A program made the translations under genes and the position numbers. The notes below the pieces were generated by a model. It did not search any database and was not told the origin of the DNA. It saw only the letters and a program-made list of their open reading frames with translations. From BQJU01 sp965229635 (GTDB lineage: Bacteria; Bacteroidota; Bacteroidia; Chitinophagales; Saprospiraceae), in the NCBI GenBank assembly GCA_965229635.1, contig OZ245894.1, positions 8,494,001 through 8,558,000 of the forward strand: 64,000 nucleotides of DNA, read 5' to 3'. This document shows positions 8,168-17,500 of the stretch, one piece after another. Every line of letters begins with the position of its first letter. The stretch's first letter is position 1.

Positions 8168-11100
8168 TCACTCCAACTCCTTCATCACCTCCTGAATGGC
8201 GCGGTCCAATTGAGGATCATTGCCATCGATGCGGTCTTTGAAGGTATTGTCTACTTCAATGTCGGGGGCGACGCCGGTGCGTTCCAGGTTTTTGCCGTCG
8301 AGGGTGTAACAGCCCCAGGAGGGCAGGCGGTAGAAGGAACCATCTACCAGTCCCTTACCGGAGGTGAAGATGATCCATCGGTAGGTTTCGGTGCCGATCA
8401 GCTTGCCCAGGCCCAGCTCTTTGAAGCCCTGAGCGGTCATCTCGGCGTCGCTGAGGCTTTGTTCGTTGATCAGTAATACCATGGGCTTGTCGGCCGCACC
8501 GAAATTGGATTGTTTGGACAGCTTTCCTTCGCGGTATTTCCAGGTGAGGTAGGTACGCTGGGAAAGGAATTGCAGCACGTCATCGTGTACATTTCCACCG
8601 GTATTGTAGCGCAAATCGAGGATTAGGCCGTCGCGCTGGTGGCCTTCGGAGACCATCTGTTCGAGGAAATGCTGAAGCTCTCCTCCTCCCATGTTTTTCA
8701 TGTGGATGTAGGCAATGCGTTTGTTACTTTTGGCATCAACGCGGGCCTGATTGGCGTCCATCCACTCGTCGTGGATCAGGTTTCTGACGGTGGTGTAGGA
8801 GGTGGGATGCAACTTTACGGCTACCATTGTGCCACCGCGGTCAAAGGTGAGGGACAGCTCTTCGTCCATGGAGGGCTGGGTGAAATAGTATTCGCGGTTC
8901 ATCTGGTCATCGACAGATTGGCCATTGACTTTAACCAGGCGGTCACCGGGCATGATTTTGGTTTCGATCAAAGTGGCCGGGCTTTCCGTGACCAGGTGTT
9001 TAACGCGGTAAGGGTCATCCTTTTCAAATACCAGGCCGGTAGCCAGGGTTTGGGTGCCGTAATAGATTTTTTCTTCCTCGCCGGAGGAGGAGAAGCCAAA
9101 GTGGGAAGTATTCAGTTCCCCCAACAAGTCATTGAGCAAGCGGCGCAAATCGGCACGGGAATTCAAATTGGGCAGGTAAGCCGCATACCGGTCGCGCATG
9201 GCCACCCAGTCGATACCGTGGAAGGTTTCGTTGTAGAAATTCTCTTCCATATTGGCCCAGGTTTCGTAAAACATTTGCTCAAATTCCTCCTGCAGCTGCC
9301 GACGGAAAGTATGCGAAATATCGATCTTCTCCACCTTGCCTTCGTCTACTTTGAGCTGGTGGATATTGCCATCAAATAATACATAATGGTTGCCTTCTGC
9401 CTCTTCGATATTCAGGGAACCGGTCTCCGCACCTTTGATCTGTTCCGTCTTGGGTTTCTCAAAGGGTTCCATCATGGTTTTCCAGATGGCGTTTTTGCCT
9501 TCATTGTGATTGGAGGTGTAAAGCACTGTTGCCTTGTCGTCCTTTTGTACGATATAGGCTCCACTCTGACGGCCAAATCTCGGCCCGATTTGCTCCAGGC
9601 GTTCCATTAATCCCTCAAAATCGATCTTGATGGTGACTTTTTCTGCTTCATCTTTGTCCTCTTTTTTATCTTCCTCTTCGTCTTTTTCATCCTCCTTTTT
9701 GTCTTTATCCTCGTCTTCCTCCTTTTCCTCTTCTTTAAACAACTCATCAAATTTATCAGAGCGGTAAGGACTATCTACCGCCTCCAGGGCCATTCGGTAC
9801 AGTTTTGAATCTCCCATTCCCCGGGGATAAGATGGTTGGGTGCGATTGGAGGTCAGATAGATATATTTGCCATCAGGCGACCACACGGGTGCCGCTTCGG
9901 TGACACCGGTATTGGTCAGATTGTGTGCTTCCTTTTTTTCGAGGTCATAAATAAATATGTCACGTTCAAAATCGCGGTAAGCGGTAAAGGCCACATAGCG
10001 ATCATCGGGTGAGAATTGCGGGGTGTCATTGTAAAAGCCCCAAAATTCATCCTTGTGTAGCAAGGAGCTGGTGAAGTTTTCGAGGTCCATTAACCGTAAT
10101 TCATCGCGGCCACTGAGGTATACGGCCTTCGTTTTGTCGCTATTAAAGGCCAGTTGACGGTTGTTACGGACATCACTGGTGTGCTGCTTTTCTTTTGCCG
10201 ATCCATCGGCAGCAATGGTAAACCAGTTTTGGTAGCCGCCTACGGTCTGGTTGAAGAGCAGGGTTTTGTTGTCTTTGAGCCAGTACACTTCGAGTACTCG
10301 GCCATCGGCCCGGGTATTCAGCTGTCGGATGAATTTGCCTTTAATGTCCGAAACGAAGAGTTCTCCACGAGAAACGAAGGCCAGTTTTTTATTGTCATCT
10401 GCCACATCAAAAGCGGTAATATTTCCTTCCACCTTAAAGTCCTTGGTCTTGGCGAGCGTATTATTTTGCGGAAGCATAATGGACATGCGGGTGGTTTTGC
10501 CGGTTTTTACGTCGTACATTTTCAGCTGATAATCCTGACGGAACACGATGCGGCGACCATCGGCACTGACCTGTGGTTCAAAGACGGAAGTTTTGTAATC
10601 GGTCAGGCGTTTTTTGGTTCCTTTTTGCAGGGTGTAAAGGTTGTACTCTCCATTGTGCTCATCGGACAGGAAATAGGTATTGCCCTCCCGGTCAATGATG
10701 GGCCAAAAGTCCTTGCCATTATAGGTGGTATATTGTTTGAACTCCCCCGTATTGGGCTTATACGATTTTATGTCGGGATTAAAAGCTCCCTTATAGCGCT
10801 TGCGATGGATGGAGCCGCTACTTTCCCAACTTTCGTTGAAAAACAGCTCACCGGAACTGGGATGTTCCACTACGTTGTGCACATAGTTGAAATTGTGTTC
10901 AAACAGGGTCACCGGCGTGCCTCCCGTGCGGGAAACCAAATAAGTGCTGAGGCGATTATAGCGGGAAGAGACGAAATAGATCGTTTGGCTATCCCACCCC
11001 CAGGAGGCCACCTGATCACTGGCCTGGTGATAGGTCAGCTGCGTGATCACTCCCCCGGCGAGGGGCATGACGTATACATCGTCATTGCCGTATTGCGAGG

Positions 11101-11347
11101 CAGAAAAGGCCAGCCAATTGCCATCGGGCGATACCCTAGGCCGCGATTCGATGCCGTCCATGGCCGTGAGCTGAGAGGCCATTCCCCCCATTGCCGGTAC
11201 ACGCCACAGATCGCCGGAGTAGCTAAAGATGACCGTTTCGCCATCCGGCGTCAGGCATGGGTCTTCGGCGAAATAGACCTGGTTATTTTGTGCGAATAAA
11301 ATGGAAGTGATGCTTAAAAGCGCGAAAAACAGGAAAGTTCTTTTCAT
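8168..11347 (-). CDS. Tricorn-type S41 family protease, exported
   Basis: The start at 11347 (MKRTFLFFAL) gives a signal peptide ending in LFAQ; the ATG at 11434 only adds a charged leader. The 1059-residue protein has the tricorn order: N-terminal WD40-like beta-propeller repeats (LTPDGETVIFSYSGDLW, RVSPDGNWLAFSA and similar), then a core domain with a PDZ segment (PGDRLVKVNGQSV) and a C-terminal S41 peptidase fold. The Ser-His pair is in LNTSHFGF and the nucleophile serine in EQSLSDAEM. Such enzymes degrade peptides released by other proteases. An unusual stretch of roughly 40 almost purely Glu/Asp/Lys residues sits between the propeller and the core. It is monocistronic. Confidence 0.93.
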   Translation of the reverse strand: MKRTFLFFALLSITSILFAQNNQVYFAEDPCLTPDGETVIFSYSGDLWRVPAMGGMASQLTAMDGIESRPRVSPDGNWLAFSASQYGNDDVYVMPLAGGVITQLTYHQASDQVASWGWDSQTIYFVSSRYNRLSTYLVSRTGGTPVTLFEHNFNYVHNVVEHPSSGELFFNESWESSGSIHRKRYKGAFNPDIKSYKPNTGEFKQYTTYNGKDFWPIIDREGNTYFLSDEHNGEYNLYTLQKGTKKRLTDYKTSVFEPQVSADGRRIVFRQDYQLKMYDVKTGKTTRMSIMLPQNNTLAKTKDFKVEGNITAFDVADDNKKLAFVSRGELFVSDIKGKFIRQLNTRADGRVLEVYWLKDNKTLLFNQTVGGYQNWFTIAADGSAKEKQHTSDVRNNRQLAFNSDKTKAVYLSGRDELRLMDLENFTSSLLHKDEFWGFYNDTPQFSPDDRYVAFTAYRDFERDIFIYDLEKKEAHNLTNTGVTEAAPVWSPDGKYIYLTSNRTQPSYPRGMGDSKLYRMALEAVDSPYRSDKFDELFKEEEKEEDEDKDKKEDEKDEEEDKKEDKDEAEKVTIKIDFEGLMERLEQIGPRFGRQSGAYIVQKDDKATVLYTSNHNEGKNAIWKTMMEPFEKPKTEQIKGAETGSLNIEEAEGNHYVLFDGNIHQLKVDEGKVEKIDISHTFRRQLQEEFEQMFYETWANMEENFYNETFHGIDWVAMRDRYAAYLPNLNSRADLRRLLNDLLGELNTSHFGFSSSGEEEKIYYGTQTLATGLVFEKDDPYRVKHLVTESPATLIETKIMPGDRLVKVNGQSVDDQMNREYYFTQPSMDEELSLTFDRGGTMVAVKLHPTSYTTVRNLIHDEWMDANQARVDAKSNKRIAYIHMKNMGGGELQHFLEQMVSEGHQRDGLILDLRYNTGGNVHDDVLQFLSQRTYLTWKYREGKLSKQSNFGAADKPMVLLINEQSLSDAEMTAQGFKELGLGKLIGTETYRWIIFTSGKGLVDGSFYRLPSWGCYTLDGKNLERTGVAPDIEVDNTFKDRIDGNDPQLDRAIQEVMKELE

Positions 11348-11588
11348 GATCGAGTGAAATATATAAGTTTTGAATTTGCCCGGAAGATAATGAAAATGGC
11401 AGGTTTTGGGGTGGAATTTATTGCGTAAAAGCAAGATTGAAGTCAGACAACATTATTCCTGAAAAACACTGAAATTGCTTATCAGGCTGATTAAAGGGAA
11501 CTTTTTTGTAAAAACAATCGTGTCGTTTTAGCGTAAGCGAAATCTTAGATTTAATTTACGGAAATCTTCCTGACCAAAACCTATAACG

Positions 11589-12260
11589 ATGATAAATAGA
11601 ATCAAAAAGCTTATCCGAGGCATCAACTTCAAATACGTGGTTGGGGAAGTATTGTTGATCTTTATTGGCATCAACCTGGCCATTTGGTTTAACAACTGGA
11701 ATGAGTCCATGCAATCAAATCGGAATAAGGAATTGGTCATCAAAAGTGTGAAAGAGGAAATTAACAAAAACCTGCAAGAACTGAACAGAGCGCTAAAGGT
11801 CAACCTGCAAACGGCGGAGGCTTTTTCAGCATTTCGGGTCTATTACGGACAAAGCTCGGATGAATTGCTGACGACACCAGATCAATTGCAGATACTTTTA
11901 AAAAAATATCCATCCTTCTTCAGGGTTAAGGATTCCATTTTGATGGAGGGTACTCAATTTAAGTACCTGGGTGAAACCTTTATTGATCTGGAATTGGCAG
12001 AGCTGAGTGGTATTGCCTGGAAGACGGCCCAGAGTCTTGATATCTCCAATGAATTTAGCTACGAGTGTCTGTACAAACTGGAAAGCATGTACAACCTACA
12101 GGCTAACGTAATGAGTGGTTTTGACAAGGTCGCCAATGCATTGGGGGAACAACAAGATATGCTCAAAATGGTGCGCTGGTTAAGTATTGTTGACCAATTG
12201 GGTACCCAGCTAACCGATGATTATCGGGAGGTCCTGGATTCAATCGATCACTGTGATTAG
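11589..12260 (+). CDS. DUF6090-type single-pass membrane protein
   Basis: A 223-residue protein with one N-terminal membrane segment (VVGEVLLIFIGINLAIWF, about residues 17-34) followed by NNWNE and a basic helix. This opening, with the NNWNE box after the membrane helix, is characteristic of DUF6090 proteins, which are common and often multicopy in Bacteroidota. The rest is helical and probably extracytoplasmic. No function is known for the family. It is flanked by the divergent tricorn gene and, 63 bp downstream, the GhrA-like dehydrogenase; cotranscription with the latter is possible. The 241 bp upstream hold no clear promoter box. Confidence 0.75.
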   Translation: MINRIKKLIRGINFKYVVGEVLLIFIGINLAIWFNNWNESMQSNRNKELVIKSVKEEINKNLQELNRALKVNLQTAEAFSAFRVYYGQSSDELLTTPDQLQILLKKYPSFFRVKDSILMEGTQFKYLGETFIDLELAELSGIAWKTAQSLDISNEFSYECLYKLESMYNLQANVMSGFDKVANALGEQQDMLKMVRWLSIVDQLGTQLTDDYREVLDSIDHCD

Positions 12261-12323
12261 ATTAATGTTTGCACAGCTTCCCTCTATTCCCGTTCTTCGC
12301 CGCAGAAATAAAACGCTACTGCC

Positions 12324-13256
12324 ATGGCCATTCTCATAATCGTCACTGATCGAGATGCAAGTCCCTTACAGGAAAGTTTACAGCAGTTGCTGCCGCCGGA
12401 AATACCCGTTTGGCTATACCCGGAAGTACCCGATCCGGAGCAGGTGAAGATGCTGATTGTATGGAAACAACCAAAGGGAATCTTTCAACAATTTCCCAAT
12501 TTGAAGTTGATCAGCTCTCTTGGTGCCGGGGTGGAGCATGTGCTCAATGCCCCGGAGCTTCCCGAAGGAGTATCCATTGTGCGGATGGTGGATGAGCTGC
12601 TGGTCACCTCCATGCGGGATTATGTATTGATGGCCATTTTGAATATCCAGAAACAGCTGCGCTTTTTCCAGCAGAATCAGGCCTCCAGCCATTGGCAAAA
12701 ACCGGAATTGGTCAATTTACCTATCCGTATCGGCATGTTGGGCATTGGGGCATTGGGCGGGCACATCGCCCAGTTTTTGGCGGCTATGGGTTTTGAAGTT
12801 TGGGGCTACAGCCAAAGCGAAAAGTCAATTGACGGTGTGCGGTGCTTGAGTGGTGAGGAGGTGCCCGTCACGGCTTTTGCGAGCCAGGTCAACGTATTGG
12901 TTTGCCTGCTGCCCAATACGCCCGAAACCGTAAACATACTCAATCGCAGCCTGTTTGAAGCCATGCCGAAAGGCAGTCATCTGATCAATGTAGGTCGGGG
13001 TACGCAACTTGCGGAGGAGGATTTGCTCTGGGCACTCGACGAAGGCATTTTAGACAGCGCCTGGCTCGACGTTTTTAAGCAGGAACCCTTACCTGCCGAT
13101 CATGCCTTTTGGCAACATCCCAAAATTGTGATTACGCCGCATATTGCCAGCGTTACGGATTTTCGTTCAGCAGCTGGGGTGTTTGCAGAAAATTATCGGC
13201 GCTATTTGGCCGGGCGGCCATTGCTGTATGCCGTGCATCGGGATATGGGGTATTGA
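12324..13256 (+). CDS. D-isomer 2-hydroxyacid dehydrogenase, glyoxylate/hydroxypyruvate reductase A-like
   Basis: A 310-residue NAD(P)-dependent D-2-hydroxyacid dehydrogenase, close in length and layout to GhrA, which reduces glyoxylate and hydroxypyruvate. The dinucleotide fold has GIGALG at residues 140-145. The catalytic set is visible: Arg225 in NVGRG, Glu254 in FKQEPLP and His273 in TPHIAS. The substrate-side segment SSLGAGVEHV (64-73) matches GhrA more than SerA or VanH. It is cytosolic. The gene begins with ATG at 12324 after a 63-bp gap from the DUF6090 gene and ends before a long repeat-bearing intergenic region. Exact substrate is not decidable from sequence. Confidence 0.9.
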   Translation: MAILIIVTDRDASPLQESLQQLLPPEIPVWLYPEVPDPEQVKMLIVWKQPKGIFQQFPNLKLISSLGAGVEHVLNAPELPEGVSIVRMVDELLVTSMRDYVLMAILNIQKQLRFFQQNQASSHWQKPELVNLPIRIGMLGIGALGGHIAQFLAAMGFEVWGYSQSEKSIDGVRCLSGEEVPVTAFASQVNVLVCLLPNTPETVNILNRSLFEAMPKGSHLINVGRGTQLAEEDLLWALDEGILDSAWLDVFKQEPLPADHAFWQHPKIVITPHIASVTDFRSAAGVFAENYRRYLAGRPLLYAVHRDMGY

Positions 13257-13289
13257 GGGAGGGCAACTTTGTGAAAGTGTTGGGTGTTT

Positions 13290-13540
13290 ATTTTTTTTAG
13301 TGTAGAGTTTAGTGTGTAAAGTTTAGAGAAGGTGCACGCTTGATTCTTGTGCAGATTCTTGAATTCTGGGAGTTCTGCTATGGTTTATGAGTTTAGACAA
13401 GGGAGGCGGTTGAGGCGGTTTAATGGAACAGTCTAGTCATTCTTACTAATTCTAAAACTCTGGGAACTCTGCTCTTTTCTAGTGGTGATGGGTGATGTGG
13501 TGAGTGGCGACGGAAACCTGAGGCCTAAAATCTGACACCT
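13290..13540 (+). repeat. Degenerate TTTAG/GAATTC-rich dispersed repeat
   Basis: A non-coding stretch with repeated TTTAGAG/GTTTAG words, then GAATTCTGGGAGTTCTGCT at 13361-13379 and an AGGCGGTT-rich tail. The same word order recurs at 40262-40590 and 41731-41870 on this strand and at 48921-49307 inverted. Confidence 0.6.
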
Positions 13541-13551
13541 AGCTAAATTCA

Positions 13552-13828
13552 GGGCATAGCACTTTAGTCGGTCAGCCCGAAATTTTGAGCCGCCGAGGGT
13601 CTAAACGAATCGGTCACACCGTTAGTGGGAGGGAATAAATAAAAGCCCACCCGCATCCGCCAAACCGCCAAACCGCCAAGGTCTACGTACAGCTCGCGCA
13701 TTCAGCACAGAGCTGTCAGGATGGAAAAGTAGCTACTTGTCTAATCCGCCGGCAGAAATGGATTTTGATTAAGAACAATGCAATTTAACAAAAAAGTTTT
13801 AAATAAAAAAAATAAAACACAAAAATAT
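13552..13828 (+). repeat. Dispersed 270-bp repeat, copy 1 (upstream of J-domain gene)
   Basis: About 230 bp match the segment at 42747-42970 closely, in the same orientation, with weaker similarity through the following A/T-rich 40 bp. Both copies hold a purine stretch GGGAGGGAATAAATAAAAGC, a hairpin ACAGCT/AGCTGT (13689-13716 here) and the perfect palindrome AAGTAGCTACTT (13727-13738 here). This copy has one extra 7-bp AACCGCC unit near 13670. It ends about 10 bp before the start codon of the next gene. Confidence 0.8.
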
Positions 13829-13837
13829 TCAATTCTG

Positions 13838-14491
13838 ATGGACCAATCACCAATTACAACCACGGAAAAGGAGGAAATCCGCAAGTACTTCGGCAAGGAC
13901 CTGGAGGAGATGGATTCAGAGGAGTTTAAGCGCTTGCACAAGACTTTGCGTACCAAATATCATCCGGATAATTTTGAAAAATTTGAAGATGATACCGTCA
14001 AGGAAATGGCTACGGATCGCTTCCAGTCGATCGAGCGGCTGGCGCAGCGCATGGCGGCTTTCTACAACGGCAAGACTCGCATCCTGCAAGCCGAGGAAGG
14101 CATCTTCGGACCGGACGCACAGTTTGCCTTTGACAAAATGAAAATTGAGGTCATCACCTCCGACAAAGATCTTAAATACCACCTGTTTGGCACGGCTTAT
14201 CGCTGGCTGCTTTATGGCGATAAGTTCAAAATTCCCGGCACACACGCCTCCATCATCATTGACGAAGATCATCGCGGCAGCAGCATCGGTTACCGGGAAA
14301 CGATACGCATGTACCTGACTTTTGGCGTGAACGACGCTACCGAGGATATTGTAGCCTGGCTCTATGATCATATCCAGGGGCGGGCCAACTCCCTGATTAT
14401 CCATGGCGAGATCGTACAGATCAACCCAATGGCGATGTTACAAGCCATTAAAAAAACATCCATTCTCGAAATTGGTACCGGAGAAGCGTAA
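13838..14491 (+). CDS. J-domain-containing protein of unknown function
   Basis: I choose the ATG at 13838 (MDQSPITTT); the ATG at 13778 lies inside the upstream repeat and would add a Lys/Asn-rich leader. The 217-residue product starts with a J-domain-like fold of about 70 residues: a helix ending KTLRTKYHPDN, with the diagnostic HPD at residues 42-44, then RFQSIERLAQRM. J domains stimulate the Hsp70 DnaK. The remaining 140 residues (from EGIFGPD) form an alpha/beta region I do not recognise, with no cysteine motifs and no membrane segment. So it is a specialised co-chaperone rather than DnaJ itself. It precedes the large exported protein by 91 bp, but that gene has its own promoter. Confidence 0.72.
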   Translation: MDQSPITTTEKEEIRKYFGKDLEEMDSEEFKRLHKTLRTKYHPDNFEKFEDDTVKEMATDRFQSIERLAQRMAAFYNGKTRILQAEEGIFGPDAQFAFDKMKIEVITSDKDLKYHLFGTAYRWLLYGDKFKIPGTHASIIIDEDHRGSSIGYRETIRMYLTFGVNDATEDIVAWLYDHIQGRANSLIIHGEIVQINPMAMLQAIKKTSILEIGTGEA

Positions 14492-14519
14492 AACAGTCCT
14501 AACAACCACTTAACTACCA

Positions 14520-14550
14520 TTTGATATCTGTAAATAAGTGCCTATCTTTG
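14520..14550 (+). promoter_or_regulatory. Bacteroidota-type sigma promoter for the large exported protein gene
   Basis: TTG at 14521-14523 (TTTG counting 14520) and TATCTTTG at 14543-14550 are spaced by exactly 19 bp, matching the phylum consensus TTTG-N19-TAnnTTTG. The predicted transcript start near 14557 lies past the ATG at 14538, which rules out that codon and supports translation from 14583 or 14589. Confidence 0.75.
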
Positions 14551-14582
14551 GTTACCTTAGCAGGAGAAAGCTAAAAAAACCA

Positions 14583-17500
14583 ATGAATATGCCTAGACCC
14601 TTGCTTTACTGCCTTACGGTAGCCGTAGGATTGTTATGGTCTAATCTTGCCCCCGCACAATCGCTTTTCTACGAAACACTCAAGATCAAAAAAATCTTGA
14701 ATCAACGTAGCCAGCCTACCATTTACACCAACGACTCCTTACGGGGTTGGGAGGTGCGATTTGAAGATCGACTACTGACCCGTTCCGATACTTTGCGCCT
14801 TACAAAAATTGGCCGCTACAGCCTCAAGCGGACCACCACAGCCAAAGATTCACTACAACTAATGTATGGGACTGCCAACGAAATAGTGGTGGTACCACAA
14901 GTTATCCAAATCGACAATGTGCCCAATGAGGTAGCCTGGACCCTTCGCTCCGCAACCATTCGGCTGGCGGGTACAGGTGCTGTGCAACTCAGCAAAACAG
15001 ATACCCTGGACTGGGAAGTTCGCGAAAATATGCAATCGATATCAGCAGGAATGAACAGCTCAGAATTCATGATCAATAATACCGGTCGCTACAGCGTGCG
15101 AGCCCCGGCTTCCTTTGAGCTGACCTATAATGACTCCACTTTTGCCATTGACCTGCCCCAATCGTATCGACTGGTGATTGAACTTTCTGATAATGAGGTG
15201 TCCTTCCATCAAGTGTCTGACTTTCGGGTTGGCCGGCTAACCAAACCGGATTTCTACGAACTGATGTCGTTTCTCGCTATCCATTCTGAGTACCAGGAGA
15301 GCACATTTGGAGTCAACACCCTGGAAAATGTTTATAAAAAATACCGAGACAACCCCTTTCTTGCGCCACTTTTAGATACGCTGTTGTACAGTTATAATTT
15401 TGAAGAGCTTGCGCCCTATCTCGACTTTGATGAGACGGCATTTGGCCATCAGGTTCAGCAGGAAGTTAAAGCCAACTACTCCTGGCTCACGGCCATGTAT
15501 GACAATCCGGCACTGGATGCCAAAAAGCAGATTCTGGAAGAAAAGAATGTAAGCTACTACGCCAAGCTCGATCCCGAAGATAAGTCCTCTGCCCAGCGGC
15601 TACAAAATGCTTCCCAACGGGCCAATGCGGCTTACACCAAGGTCAGCGGCTTTGACCAAACCAGCATCATTGTTGGCCTCTCCGATTTTATTGCCGAGCG
15701 GGCCCAGGAAGAACTCAACATCACCTTCATGGACCGCTTCAAGCGGCGACTGACCACTTCTGAGCCCAATGAATTTTCGGTATTGTTTCCCAATACCTAC
15801 GACTTGTTTCTTCAGTTTGAAATTGCCAATTATAAAAAACTGCTGCAAAATGCACGCCCTATCTTTGCCAATGATTTGCAAAACCTGGGCCTGCACCTGC
15901 CCAATTTGCTGAAGCTGGACAAGTATAAAGAACTATTGAATTATTCCACGGAAGTGTACAACCTGGCGCTATTTTACGAAGTAACCCGCCTGATTTACAA
16001 TGAGCAGCCCATCGAAGATATCCTGGTCACTTCCTACCAGCAGATGAGACGGCGTTCGCAGGATATGAATGAGATTATTAATCTGCAACTGGCAGATACT
16101 ATTTTGCAAAAAAAGACCTTCGCACTGGCAGACACAACGGCGAGCCGAAAGGGACAGATCAGTACACTACAAAAACTCTACAATCCGTTGCCGAGCAAGG
16201 TGACCAGCTACACCCAACAGGTTCAAATAGCCTACGATGACCTGGAGAAGGCCACCATTCTACTCAAGAACTATTTGGATAACCTACTCCCCCAGGTAGA
16301 CCAGAAAACAGCCCCGCAACTCTATCACCGCATCCAGGACTTACGCAGTCGCCTGGGAAGTCAGGATGGCAAGATCGCTGCTCGGTTCAACTACAATGTG
16401 CCCAAAATACAAGTCCCCAAAAAGGCTTTTGATTACTTCCAGCACTACGCAGGCAACAACCTCCAGGGCAAAGGTTATTTTGGTTATTACCTTGAGGAAA
16501 AGGGCGGTGATTTTACGGATTATGAGAATTTCTTTTCAGAAGACCTTACGGAAAAAGCTTACGTGGCGCGCGGACTGGAACTGACACGACTAATGGTAGA
16601 GGAAAACTTTGATTCCATCCTTACTGACTGGCGGGGATTACTGGCGGAAATCAGCCCACAGGCCCGCAACATTCAGGAGCAGATTATTCTACGCAGACGT
16701 GCCAAACTGGATACCCTGATCCAACAGGTCAATACACTGCGCACAGCCATCGAAACAGGGATCAACGACGAGTTGAACGCCTGGAAAAGCCAAGGTTTGA
16801 GTGATACAACCAATGTTGATCTGGCCGCACTGCGCTACCTGGGTAAGCTGATCAATAATCAAACGCAGGAATTGTGGTTGACCCTCTCGGAACTTGAACA
16901 GGCACTGGACGATCCCTCCTTTTTTACAATGTTTCTGGAAGCTGCCGGACTATCAACCAATGATGTACTGCAGCTTCGGGCAGAAGGTGACCGGGAGATT
17001 CGGCGCGTTTACCAACAGTGTATGGATCGTATTGCTAAGTTAAAGAAGCAAAACCCGCAGTTTACTCGTCCGGACAATGCGGGGTTTGACAACTACAACA
17101 GGGTTCGCCTACAGGCAGTGAGCTTTGATCCGTCTGATTTTACTGCCCTTACTGCTGTAGACAATACACTGGCCGCTGGTGTAAACCAAATGCAGCAAAT
17201 CGCCTCTGATAAAAATGATCTGAAATACAACCTGATTCGGCTGGATCAAAATTATGCTCCGGATAATCTGACTAAGGCCCGTAGAACCTCTTCTGATTTG
17301 GCTACTGCCCTGGAGCTTTCCGTACATTTACTGTATAGCCTGAAAAAGGAAGTGGTGGAAGTTCGTCCGTCATTGCAGGATACGACCACCGCACAGTACA
17401 CCATCATCACCCGTGATGTGGGAGGTCGCGTTGACTCCTCAGTGGTGATCAATAAACCTTTGATCCGCCCGGATACAATTGGCAGTGCCAGACAGCAAGT

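Noticed and set aside
10154..11299. Long open frame (381 codons) on the plus strand
   Set aside because: It is antisense to the propeller part of the tricorn gene, whose coding frame is certain; low-complexity hydrophobic translation and no family match.
13290..13830. CRISPR array
   Set aside because: Repeated words are irregular in spacing and sequence, there are no spacers of constant length and no cas genes anywhere in the window.
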